The position numbers were made by a program, and so were the translations under genes. From positions 1-43,146 of the forward strand of contig JAEEOM010000193.1 in NCBI GenBank assembly GCA_016284265.1: a stretch of 43,146 nt of DNA, in the 5' to 3' direction. The notes beneath the pieces were generated by a model. That model did no database searches. It was not told the origin of the DNA and saw only the letters and a list, made by a program, of their open reading frames with translations. This DNA comes from Bacteroidales bacterium. Lineage in GTDB: Bacteria > Bacteroidota > Bacteroidia > Bacteroidales > UBA932. Below, in pieces: positions 16,658 to 24,557 of this stretch (position 1 is its first letter; each line of letters starts with the position of its first letter).

Positions 16658-19600
16658 ATGCAAGATCATTACACGATGCCCGACTACCTGTTCGAGACAA
16701 GTTGGGAAGTATGCAACAAGGTAGGCGGGATCCATACCGTTATTGCCACCAAGGCCCTCTATCTGGGGACCTCTTTCAAGAAAAACCATCATATTCATAT
16801 CGGGCCCGACGTGTGGCGTGACGTGGACCAGAACCCGGAATTCACTGAGGATCCCGGGCTCTTCCGTTCGTGGCGTGCCGCGGCTGCCAAGGAAGGCCTC
16901 CGCATCCGTGTCGGTCACTGGAACGTGGCCGGCAATCCAGTGGCGATCCTGGTCGATTTCACGACCTTTATCGGACACAAGGATGATATTCTGACCGAGT
17001 TCTGGAAGCGTTATGGCGTGGATTCCATCAGCGGCGGCTGGGATTATGTGGAGTCTGCACTTTTCGGTTATGCGGCCGGCAAAGTCATCGAGAGTTTCGT
17101 GCGCTACAACGTGAAACCGCACGACAAGGTGGTCGCCCAGTTCCATGAGTGGATGACTGGTGCAGGTCTGCTCTATCTCAAGATGTCGAACCTGCCCATC
17201 GGTACCATCTTTACCACGCACGCCACGGTCATCGGCCGTTGCGTGGCAGGCAAGAACATACCGCTTTACGACGGCCTCGCCACGCTTGACGCCGACCGGC
17301 TTTCCCACGAATATGGCGTGGTGGCCCGGCATTCGCTGGAAAAGGCGGCTGCCGTCGCTTCCGACGTCTTCACGACCGTGAGCGAAATTACGGCTTTGGA
17401 ATGCAAGCAGTTCCTGGGCCGTGCCTGCGACGTGATCACGCCCAACGGCTTCGAGAACAGCTTCACCCCCGACGCAGAGCACTATGACGCCTGTCGGGCT
17501 GCCGCCCGGAAGAAACTGCTGGAAGTGGCTTCCGCCATGGCTGGGGAAACCTTTGCCGACGACAGTCTGCTGGTGTCCATCGGCGGCCGTTATGAATACA
17601 GCAACAAGGGTATCGACGTCTTCCTCGATGCGCTGGCCAAACTGGATGCCGAAGGCTACGCAGGCCGACGCATCCTGGCCTTTGTGATGGTGCCTTCCGG
17701 CAACAATGGCCCGGACAAGGAATTGTTGGCCAAACTGGCCGGCAATGGCAGCCACTATACGACGCAGACCAGTCATTACCTGATGGATGACTATGATATC
17801 GTGACGCGGCGTTTCCGTGAGCTCCACTTGAACAACAGCGTGGGTGCGCGGCTCGATGTCTTCTTCTTGCCGACCTATCTCACCGGGTACGACGGCATTT
17901 TCAACATGAGCTACTACGATCTGCTGATCGGCATGGACCTCACTGTCTTCCCGTCGTACTATGAACCGTGGGGCTATACGCCGCTCGAATCGCTCGCTTT
18001 CAGCGTCCCGACCACGACGACCTCGCTGGCCGGCTTCGGTCTATGGGTGCGCGAGCACTGCCAGGAGCCGCATCCCGGCATCCAGGTGATCGAGCGCAAC
18101 GACTCCAACTACCGGGAGGTGGTGGATGCCGTGGCGGGCCGGATCGTCGAAGCGGCCGGTCTCGATGAAGCCCAGGCTTCCGCCTGGCGCGAGAATGCCA
18201 AGAAGGTCTCTGAAATCGCCCTGTGGAGCAACAATATTGTCTATTACAAGGAAGCCTATACCGGGGCTATCGCCAAAGTGCAGGCGGCCCGCAAGGACTT
18301 TACCGATATTCCCGACGACCATCTGCAGCCGTTCGCCAAGTATGCGGCCGGCCAACCTTCGTGGTCAAGCGTCTTCATCGGACGCGAACTGCCCGAGCGC
18401 CTCAAACACCTGGACGCTCTGGCCAAGAATCTCTGGTGGTGCTGGAACCAGCCGGCCATCGAACTGTTCCGGAGCATCGATCCTGACCTGTGGAAGAAGA
18501 CCGGCGGCAATCCGTTGCTGCTTCTCGACAAGATCCCGCTCAAACTGTACCGCAAACTGGAGAAAGATCCGATGTTCCTGGCACGGCTTGATGCTGTCTA
18601 TGCTGAATTCGAGGCTTATATGGCGGAGAAGGATTCGCGTCCGGGTGCCCGCGTGGCCTATTTCTGCATGGAGTATGGTATCGATACCTCGCTGAAGATC
18701 TATTCGGGCGGTCTCGGCATCCTGGCCGGTGACTACTTGAAAGAGGCTTCGGACATGAAGGTCAACATGACGGCCATCGGTCTGCTCTACCGGCACGGCT
18801 ACTTCACGCAGCGCCTGTCGGCCTACGGCGACCAGATTGCCGACTACGAGCCACAGGATTTCACGAAGATTCCTGCTTCGCCCGCCCGTGACAAGGACGG
18901 CAACTGGTTGAAGGTGAGTGTGGCGTTTCCGGGTCGTAACCTGAATGCCCGCATCTGGAAAGTGGAGGTGGGCCGCACCGACCTTTTCCTTCTTGACACG
19001 GACTACGAAGACAACCTGCCCGAAGACCGCCAGGTCACGCACCAGCTCTACGGCGGCGACTGGGAGAACCGGCTCAAGCAGGAACTCCTTCTCGGCGTGG
19101 GTGGCATCCGTGCTCTCCGCGCCTTGGGCATCCAGGCCGATGTCTATCACTGCAATGAAGGCCATGCTGCCTTCTGCGGTTTCGAACGGCTCCGCGAGTA
19201 CATCCAGAACGACAACCTCTCTTATCCTGAGGCCCTGGAAGTTGTGCGCGCTTCGTCGCTCTTCACGACCCATACGCCGGTTCCGGCCGGGCACGATGCT
19301 TTCACGGAAGACTTGCTCCGCATCTACATCTCCCACTATCCGGAACGGATGAAGATTGACTGGCCCACCTTCATGAGCCTGGGCAAGATCCATGTCGAGA
19401 ATCCGAACGAGAAGTTCTCCATGAGTTTCCTGGCCGCGAATCTGTCGCAGGAGATCAACGGTGTGAGTTGGCTCCACGGTCGCGTGAGCCAGAAGATCTT
19501 TGCCCCGATGTGGCCGGGTTATCTCCCGGAGGAACTCAATGTGAGCTCTGTCACCAACGGCGTCCACTATCCCACTTGGACTGCCCCCGAATGGAAAGAG

Positions 19601-20890
19601 ATCCACGAAAAGGTGTTCGGCGAAGAATTCAAGACGCACCACTACGACAAGCGCTGCTTCGAAGGCATTTACGAAGTGTCCGACGAGAAGATCTGGCGTA
19701 CCCGTCAGACGCTGCGCAAACGCTTGATCGATAAGGTTAAGGAAGTGATGGCCGATACTTCGCTGACCAGTCATTATTCGCCTCACGAGATCGTGAAGAT
19801 CCGCAAGACGCTGCGCGACGACGTACTGACTATCGGCTTCGCGCGCCGCTTTGCGACGTACAAGCGTGCCACGCTGCTGTTCAGCAACCTTGATCGTCTC
19901 AACGACATCGTCAACAACCCGCAGCATCCGGTGCAGTTCCTCTTCGCCGGCAAGGCGCATCCGGCCGACCGGGCCGGTCAGGACCTGATCAAGCGGATCA
20001 TCGACATCTCCAAGATGCCGCAGTTTATCGGCAAGATTGTCTTCGTCCCGAACTATGACATCACGATTGCCAAACTGCTTGTGCAAGGTGTGGACGTGTG
20101 GATGAACAACCCCACGCGGCCACAGGAAGCTTCCGGCACCAGCGGCGAGAAGGCCGTGATGAACGGTGTCATGCACTTCTCGGTACTCGACGGCTGGTGG
20201 GTGGAAGGCTACAAGCCGGGCGCCGGCTGGGCCCTCAAGATGGAGCGTACCTACGACAACCAGTCGTTCCAGGACGACCTCGATTCCTCGACGATCTACA
20301 ACATCATCGAGACCGAGATCGTGCCGACTTTCTACGACAAGGATACCTATGGCATCTCGAAGAAGTGGGTGGAGACCATCAAGAACACGGTGGCGCAGGT
20401 GGCCTGCAACTTCACGACGAACCGGATGCTCTCGGACTACTGCAACAAGTATTACGAGCCGATGAAGGAGCGCTCCGCGCGTCTGTTGGCCGACGACTTC
20501 AGCCTGGCACGCGACATCGCTTTCTGGAAGAAGCGCGTGCGCCGGGAATGGAGCCACATCGAAATCCTTTCGTTCGTCAAGCCCGACAACGTGAAAGCGT
20601 CGATGATCCTGGGACAGGAATATACCTCCGAACTGGTGGCATCGATCGGGGACCTCGATCCGGAAGATCTCGGCGCTGAGATCATCCTGACCGAGCAGAA
20701 TGCCAAGGGCGAGCATCACATCGTGGCCCTTTACGATTTCAAGTTGGTTTCCTTCGAGGACGGCGTTGCTACCTGGCGGGCGAACATCGTGCCTGAATTC
20801 TCCGGTACCTACGAATCGGCTGGCCGGCTCTATGCCCGGAATCCGAACATGCCGCACCGTCAGGACCTGGAACTGGTGAAATGGCTGTAG
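16658..20890 (+). CDS. Fusion of GT3 glycogen synthase and GT35 alpha-glucan phosphorylase
   Basis: One uninterrupted frame of 1410 residues joins two enzymes. Residues 1 to about 545 are a eukaryotic-type (GT3) glycogen synthase: LFETSWEVCNKVGGIHTVI, FTTHATVIGR, and the catalytic pair E436/E444 in YEPWGYTPLESL. A linker of about 25 residues follows. From about 572 comes a DUF3417-type start (LKHLDALAKNLWWCWNQP), then a maltodextrin-phosphorylase domain of the TIGR02094 type: FCMEYGIDTSLKIYSGGLG, VYHCNEGHAAF, and EASGTSGEKAVMNGV with the PLP lysine at K1165. The synthase builds and the phosphorylase degrades alpha-1,4-glucan, so the fusion ties opposite reactions together. It is the fourth gene of the operon. 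The ribF start overlaps its last 10 bp. Confidence 0.93.
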   Translation: MQDHYTMPDYLFETSWEVCNKVGGIHTVIATKALYLGTSFKKNHHIHIGPDVWRDVDQNPEFTEDPGLFRSWRAAAAKEGLRIRVGHWNVAGNPVAILVDFTTFIGHKDDILTEFWKRYGVDSISGGWDYVESALFGYAAGKVIESFVRYNVKPHDKVVAQFHEWMTGAGLLYLKMSNLPIGTIFTTHATVIGRCVAGKNIPLYDGLATLDADRLSHEYGVVARHSLEKAAAVASDVFTTVSEITALECKQFLGRACDVITPNGFENSFTPDAEHYDACRAAARKKLLEVASAMAGETFADDSLLVSIGGRYEYSNKGIDVFLDALAKLDAEGYAGRRILAFVMVPSGNNGPDKELLAKLAGNGSHYTTQTSHYLMDDYDIVTRRFRELHLNNSVGARLDVFFLPTYLTGYDGIFNMSYYDLLIGMDLTVFPSYYEPWGYTPLESLAFSVPTTTTSLAGFGLWVREHCQEPHPGIQVIERNDSNYREVVDAVAGRIVEAAGLDEAQASAWRENAKKVSEIALWSNNIVYYKEAYTGAIAKVQAARKDFTDIPDDHLQPFAKYAAGQPSWSSVFIGRELPERLKHLDALAKNLWWCWNQPAIELFRSIDPDLWKKTGGNPLLLLDKIPLKLYRKLEKDPMFLARLDAVYAEFEAYMAEKDSRPGARVAYFCMEYGIDTSLKIYSGGLGILAGDYLKEASDMKVNMTAIGLLYRHGYFTQRLSAYGDQIADYEPQDFTKIPASPARDKDGNWLKVSVAFPGRNLNARIWKVEVGRTDLFLLDTDYEDNLPEDRQVTHQLYGGDWENRLKQELLLGVGGIRALRALGIQADVYHCNEGHAAFCGFERLREYIQNDNLSYPEALEVVRASSLFTTHTPVPAGHDAFTEDLLRIYISHYPERMKIDWPTFMSLGKIHVENPNEKFSMSFLAANLSQEINGVSWLHGRVSQKIFAPMWPGYLPEELNVSSVTNGVHYPTWTAPEWKEIHEKVFGEEFKTHHYDKRCFEGIYEVSDEKIWRTRQTLRKRLIDKVKEVMADTSLTSHYSPHEIVKIRKTLRDDVLTIGFARRFATYKRATLLFSNLDRLNDIVNNPQHPVQFLFAGKAHPADRAGQDLIKRIIDISKMPQFIGKIVFVPNYDITIAKLLVQGVDVWMNNPTRPQEASGTSGEKAVMNGVMHFSVLDGWWVEGYKPGAGWALKMERTYDNQSFQDDLDSSTIYNIIETEIVPTFYDKDTYGISKKWVETIKNTVAQVACNFTTNRMLSDYCNKYYEPMKERSARLLADDFSLARDIAFWKKRVRREWSHIEILSFVKPDNVKASMILGQEYTSELVASIGDLDPEDLGAEIILTEQNAKGEHHIVALYDFKLVSFEDGVATWRANIVPEFSGTYESAGRLYARNPNMPHRQDLELVKWL

Positions 20891-21771
20891 CGGCGACTGG
20901 CTTCTTCGATGGCGTGCATCTGGGACACAAACAGGTGATCGACCAGATGTGCGCCATCGCCCGTCAGCGGGGTGAGGCTTCGATCATCGTGACTTTCTGG
21001 CCGCATCCGCGCAGCGTCCTGCAGCAAGATGCCGACCGGCTGCGGCTGCTGACGTCCCTGCAGGAAAAGCGTGACCGCTGCCTGTCCTATGGTGTGGACC
21101 GGTTCGAGGTCCTGCCGTTTACCCGTGCATTCAGCAGGCTATCTGCCGAGCAGTTCATCCGCGAATACCTGGTGGAACAGTTGGGTGTCACCACCCTGAT
21201 TCTGGGACATGACCATCGTCTCGGCCACGACCGCTTCGATTCTCCGCAGCAGATGATGGAGACTGTGGCCCGTTGCGGTGTAGAGCCGGTGCGGGTAGAA
21301 GCTTTCACCAACGGAGCATGTGCGGTCAGCTCTACGCAGGTCCGCAGTGCCCTGCTGGCTGGTGACGTGACGGTTGCGGAGCGGATGCTGGGCTACAAGT
21401 ATGGTCTTTACGGGGTGGTGGTGGCCGGCAACCGGATCGGCAGGACCCTGGGCTTTCCGACTGCCAACATGCAACTGTATGAACCGCTCAAACTTGTGCC
21501 CGGCAATGGCGTCTATGCGGTGTGGGTCGATGTGCTCGGCCGCCGCTGCAAGGGCGTCTGCAACATCGGGACACGCCCGACCGTCGCTCTGGGCGGTGCC
21601 CGCACCATCGAAACGCACATCCTGGATTTCGACGAGGATATTTACGGACTGGACTTGCGCATCGAGTTTTGCGCGCGTCTGCGCGATGAACGGCGGTTCG
21701 ATTCGATCGACCAGTTGAAAGTGCAGCTGGCCCTGGACCGGCAAAAGGCCGGCGAGATACTTGTTGCATAA
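20881..21771 (+). CDS. ribF: Bifunctional riboflavin kinase/FAD synthetase
   Basis: The 296-residue protein converts riboflavin to FMN and FAD. The N-terminal nucleotidyltransferase starts directly with GFFDGVHLGHKQVIDQM (the HxGH motif) and has TFWPHPRSVL and the SSTQVRSALLAGDV signature. The C-terminal kinase domain has GRTLGFPTANMQL and the G-V-CNIGTRPT segment. The ATG at 20881 overlaps the phosphorylase stop by 10 bp in another frame, and few residues precede the GFFDG motif, so no earlier start fits well. Phosphorylase uses PLP and not flavin, so the link to glycogen is transcriptional rather than obviously functional. Confidence 0.95.
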   Translation: MAVAATGFFDGVHLGHKQVIDQMCAIARQRGEASIIVTFWPHPRSVLQQDADRLRLLTSLQEKRDRCLSYGVDRFEVLPFTRAFSRLSAEQFIREYLVEQLGVTTLILGHDHRLGHDRFDSPQQMMETVARCGVEPVRVEAFTNGACAVSSTQVRSALLAGDVTVAERMLGYKYGLYGVVVAGNRIGRTLGFPTANMQLYEPLKLVPGNGVYAVWVDVLGRRCKGVCNIGTRPTVALGGARTIETHILDFDEDIYGLDLRIEFCARLRDERRFDSIDQLKVQLALDRQKAGEILVA

Positions 21772-21783
21772 AGAAATAATACT

Positions 21784-21791
21784 TATCTTTG
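21784..21791 (+). promoter_or_regulatory. Upstream greA promoter (P1) -7 box
   Basis: TATCTTTG is a full match, 13 nt after the ribF stop. A transcript starting a few nt downstream would run at once into the hairpin at 21813-21845. Confidence 0.6.
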
Positions 21792-21812
21792 CAGAAATAT
21801 TGGACATGGAAA

Positions 21813-21845
21813 GGGTCCCACGACCGGTGGGATTCTTTTCTTTTT
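21813..21845 (+). terminator. Intrinsic terminator/attenuator in the greA leader
   Basis: GGGTCCCAC (21813-21821), loop GACCG, GTGGGATTC (21827-21835) form a 9-bp stem with two G-U pairs, followed by TTTTCTTTTT. It lies between P1 and the greA start. It could end the ribF transcript, or attenuate greA. A 13-codon ORF (21806-21847, beginning MERVPR and ending GFFSF) runs through it and could be a leader peptide or chance. Confidence 0.7.
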
Positions 21846-21852
21846 AACTTTG
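21845..21852 (+). promoter_or_regulatory. Proximal greA promoter (P2) -7 box
   Basis: TAACTTTG fits TAnnTTTG, follows the terminator's T-tract directly and ends 5 nt before the greA ATG at 21858. A transcript from here escapes the hairpin and would be almost leaderless. No -33 TTTG is seen. Confidence 0.5.
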
Positions 21853-21857
21853 ATAAA

Positions 21858-22328
21858 ATGGGAGAAGCACATTATGTCACACAGGAAGGCCTCGACAAAT
21901 TGCGGGAAGAACTCGCCGCGATGATTGCCGAGCGTCCTGTCATTTCAAGAGCCATTGCGGAAGCCCGCGACAAAGGCGACTTGTCAGAAAACGCGGAATA
22001 CGATGCGGCGCGCGAAGCGCAGGGTATGCTCGAACTCAAGATCAGCAAGATGCAGGATCTGATCGCCAATGCCAAGGTGATCGATGAGTCGAAGATCAAT
22101 ACCGAAACGGTCCAGATGCTGACCAAGGTCAAGCTGAAGAATCTGGGAACCGGTGCCATCGTTTCCTATACGTTCGTGGGCGAGAGCGAAACCAATATCC
22201 GGGAAGGCAAACTGGCTATGACCACGCCGATCGGCAAAGCCCTGATGGGCCACAGGAAGGGCGAGGTCGTTCCGGTCACCGTTCCGTCGGGTGTCATCAA
22301 GTTTGAAATCCTGGAAATCTCGATCTAG
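21858..22328 (+). CDS. greA: Transcription elongation factor GreA
   Basis: The 156-residue factor enters the secondary channel of RNA polymerase and stimulates cleavage of backtracked RNA. The N-terminal coiled coil carries VTQEGLDKLREEL and the tip acidic pair in ARDKGDLSENAEYDAAREAQ (D and E of GDLSENAEY). The C-terminal FKBP-like domain has IVSYTFVGESETN and TPIGKALMGHRKGE. The start at 21858 agrees with the family. A longer in-frame reading from 21789 passes through the terminator and is not credible. It is followed after 2 bp by a HIT protein. Confidence 0.96.
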   Translation: MGEAHYVTQEGLDKLREELAAMIAERPVISRAIAEARDKGDLSENAEYDAAREAQGMLELKISKMQDLIANAKVIDESKINTETVQMLTKVKLKNLGTGAIVSYTFVGESETNIREGKLAMTTPIGKALMGHRKGEVVPVTVPSGVIKFEILEISI

Positions 22329-22330
22329 CC

Positions 22331-22738
22331 ATGGCCTCGATATTCAGTCGCATTGTTGCCGGTGAGATTCCCTCCTGGAAGGTGGCGGAAGACGACCGCT
22401 ACTACGCCTTCCTCGACATCAACCCGCTGGCCGAAGGCCATACCCTCGTGATTCCCAAGCAGGAAGTCGATTACATCTTCGATCTCGACGAAGAGACCTA
22501 TACCGGACTCTGGCAGTTCGCCGCCAGCGTGGCGAAGGCCGTCCAGGAAGTCATCCCTTGCAAGCGCGTAGGTGTGGCTGTCCTGGGTATGGAGGTCCCG
22601 CATACGCACATCCATCTGGTTCCGCTCCAGACGGAAGGAGACCTCGATTTCCGCAAGGAGAAGAAGCATCTCTCCCCGGAGCGTTTTGCCGAAATCGCCC
22701 GGGCGATTGCAGTCGCGTTCAACCAGCAAACCGTTTGA
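22331..22738 (+). CDS. HIT family nucleotide-binding hydrolase
   Basis: 135 residues with the start SIFSRIVAGEIPSWKV, the substrate loop YAFLDINPLAEGHTLVIPK and the histidine triad HTHIHLVPL. HIT proteins hydrolyse or transfer nucleoside phosphoramidates and dinucleotides. The closest bacterial type is the HinT-like branch. It starts 2 bp after greA and stops 4 bp before the next gene, so the three are one transcript. The natural substrate is not predictable here. Confidence 0.93.
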   Translation: MASIFSRIVAGEIPSWKVAEDDRYYAFLDINPLAEGHTLVIPKQEVDYIFDLDEETYTGLWQFAASVAKAVQEVIPCKRVGVAVLGMEVPHTHIHLVPLQTEGDLDFRKEKKHLSPERFAEIARAIAVAFNQQTV

Positions 22739-22742
22739 GACG

Positions 22743-23879
22743 ATGAAAAAGTATATCCTCTGGGCTGTCGCCCTGCTGCTTCTTGCCGCCTGCCAGACGG
22801 CCCCGGTCGCCCGGATCGTAGCCACCGTTGAAGGCGCCGGCGACAAAGCTGTCGTCCTGCAGAAGTTCAATTACAACCGTCTCCAGACGGTCGATACCAT
22901 CCGGACCGATCACGACGGCCATTTCAACTACAAAGTGCGGCTGACCGGAAATGCGCCGTATATCTATTACCTGTCGCTGGAAGAAAAACCGGTGGCTTCG
23001 CTGGTCCTGCTTCCTTCCGATCAAGTAACCCTCACGGTACCTGCCGAAGGCCCGTTCACGGTAGAAGGATCCGAGGAGTCGGTGCTTTATCAGGAAGTCA
23101 ATTCCGCCTTCTCCACGGCGTCCGTGCAGATGAACAACCTGGCCGCCTCCTTGTCGGACGACAGCTCCGAGGCTGAAATCCAGGCGGTCAACCGCGCCAT
23201 GAGCAAGTTGTATGTCGATTACAAACGGCAGGCTATCAAGCACATCGTGAGCCATCCCCGCTCCATCACTTCGGCCATCACGCTGTTCCGTCGCTTCAGC
23301 GACAACCTGCCCGTGTTCGGTCAGGAGAGCGATGTGGTGTTCTACAGGACGGTGCTCGATTCGCTTTCTCAGGCATATCCCAAGACGGAATATCTCAAGG
23401 CCATCCGCGAGGAACTTGCGGCCCGCGACCATAACCTGGCGTTCGCCTCGCGTTTCGGTGAAGCGGAAATCATCAGCTTCCCCGACCTGATCATGCCGGA
23501 CGTGCAAGGGCAGGACCGTACCCTCTCAGAGCAGAAAGGGCAGGTAATCATCCTCTCTTTCTGGAGTGTGGGCCAAGATGAGCACAAAGTGTTCAACGTG
23601 GACCTGGCCGAGCTCTATGCCAAGTATCATGCCCAGGGGCTGGAGGTCTATCAGGTCAGCCTGGATGTCGACAAGGCCAGTTGGGCTTCGGTGGTGCGGA
23701 GCCAGAATCTTCCCTGGATCAGCGTGAATGACGGGTTCGGCGCCCAGTCTCCGGCTGTCCTTGCCTACAACGTGGATCACGTTCCCACGATGTTCATCAT
23801 CGACCGGGCCGGTGACATCGCTGCCCGCGACATTTTCGACCGCGACGCGCTGGAACAGCAGATCAAGAAGTTGTTATAG
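22743..23879 (+). CDS. Thioredoxin-fold lipoprotein (TlpA/AhpC-TSA-like) lacking the CxxC
   Basis: This 378-residue protein starts MKKYILWAVALLLLAACQT, a lipobox (LAAC). Residues 20-115 resemble the DUF4369 beta domain found ahead of many Bacteroidota thiol-disulfide proteins (VVLQKFNYNRLQTVDTIRTD). The C-terminal 130 residues have the thioredoxin fold with FPDLIMPDVQGQDRTLSEQKGQVIILSFW in adjacent parts and the cis-Pro loop HVPTMFIID. Where TlpA has WCPPC, this protein has FWSVGQDEHKVF and no Cys, so no thiol redox activity is expected. The only Cys is the lipidated one. It may be a chaperone or scaffold. It overlaps the convergent tsaB by 6 bp. Confidence 0.85.
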   Translation: MKKYILWAVALLLLAACQTAPVARIVATVEGAGDKAVVLQKFNYNRLQTVDTIRTDHDGHFNYKVRLTGNAPYIYYLSLEEKPVASLVLLPSDQVTLTVPAEGPFTVEGSEESVLYQEVNSAFSTASVQMNNLAASLSDDSSEAEIQAVNRAMSKLYVDYKRQAIKHIVSHPRSITSAITLFRRFSDNLPVFGQESDVVFYRTVLDSLSQAYPKTEYLKAIREELAARDHNLAFASRFGEAEIISFPDLIMPDVQGQDRTLSEQKGQVIILSFWSVGQDEHKVFNVDLAELYAKYHAQGLEVYQVSLDVDKASWASVVRSQNLPWISVNDGFGAQSPAVLAYNVDHVPTMFIIDRAGDIAARDIFDRDALEQQIKKLL

Positions 23880-24551
23880 AATGGATTTCCGGCTGATGCC
23901 GGCGACAAAATCTTTCAGATAAAAGGGTTCAAAGTACGCTACGTCTTTGAACTCTTTTTTTTGCAGGGCCATGAGCGCCGGCTGCACCATGGCGGTGGCC
24001 AACGGATAGCACGCCTGGAAAGTGGCGTTGGGGTGCGGGCAGATGGTTCGGAACTTCTCAACGCCCGTGCCGATGAACAGGACGGTTCCCGCTTCCAGTT
24101 CCTGATGGAAACTGTCGGCGTCCAGGATGATGGCCCGGGTTTCGTCCAGTTTGTTGCCGTCACGGTCAAACGGGGCGGCATAGACCTCCATCCGACGGGC
24201 ATCGATCATGGCGACGATCCGGTCGAAACCGCCATGGGCCTGGCAGGCGAGAATCCGCAGGGTATCAATGCCGAGCAACGGCTTCCCTGCGCCGAAACAG
24301 AAGCCTTTTGCCGTTGAAACGCCGACGCGCAGGCCGGTATAGGATCCCGGTCCTTCACTGACGGCAATGGCATCAAGGTCGGTGGCAGTCAAGCCGCCTT
24401 CCTGCAGAACCTCCTGGATATAAGGTGCCAGCTGGGCGGCGTGTTGCCGGGGCGTTTCATTGATTCTTGCGGCTACGATCTGCGTTCCGTCGGAGAGCGC
24501 TACCGAGCAGCACTCCGTGCTGGTCTCGATCATCAGGATCTTTTCACTCAT
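23874..24551 (-). CDS. tsaB: tRNA t6A synthesis protein TsaB
   Basis: 225 residues, an ASKHA-fold pseudo-enzyme that partners TsaD and TsaE to make N6-threonylcarbamoyladenosine on ANN-decoding tRNAs. MIETSTECCSVALSDG at the N-terminus and VSEGPGSYTGLRVGVSTAKG are the family hallmarks. The 3' end overlaps the convergent lipoprotein gene by 6 bp. A plus-strand terminator lies inside its final 90 bp. It starts 6 bp after hlyD, which makes it the last gene of the peptide-exporter operon, an odd place for an essential tRNA-modification gene. Confidence 0.93.
   Translation of the reverse strand: MSEKILMIETSTECCSVALSDGTQIVAARINETPRQHAAQLAPYIQEVLQEGGLTATDLDAIAVSEGPGSYTGLRVGVSTAKGFCFGAGKPLLGIDTLRILACQAHGGFDRIVAMIDARRMEVYAAPFDRDGNKLDETRAIILDADSFHQELEAGTVLFIGTGVEKFRTICPHPNATFQACYPLATAMVQPALMALQKKEFKDVAYFEPFYLKDFVAGISRKSIL
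23925..23962 (+). terminator. Intrinsic terminator of the greA operon, inside tsaB
   Basis: GGGTTCAAAG (23925-23934), a 10-nt loop and CTTTGAACTC (23945-23954) form a 10-bp stem with one G-U pair, followed by eight T. It is positioned to end the greA-HIT-lipoprotein transcript about 45-80 nt past its stop. The same bases encode the last part of TsaB on the other strand. Confidence 0.8.
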
Positions 24552-24557
24552 TGTGTT

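Noticed and set aside
18365-20857. 830-codon minus-strand ORF under the phosphorylase
   Set aside because: Antisense shadow rich in His, Arg, Gln and Val with no domain; the plus strand has intact catalytic motifs.
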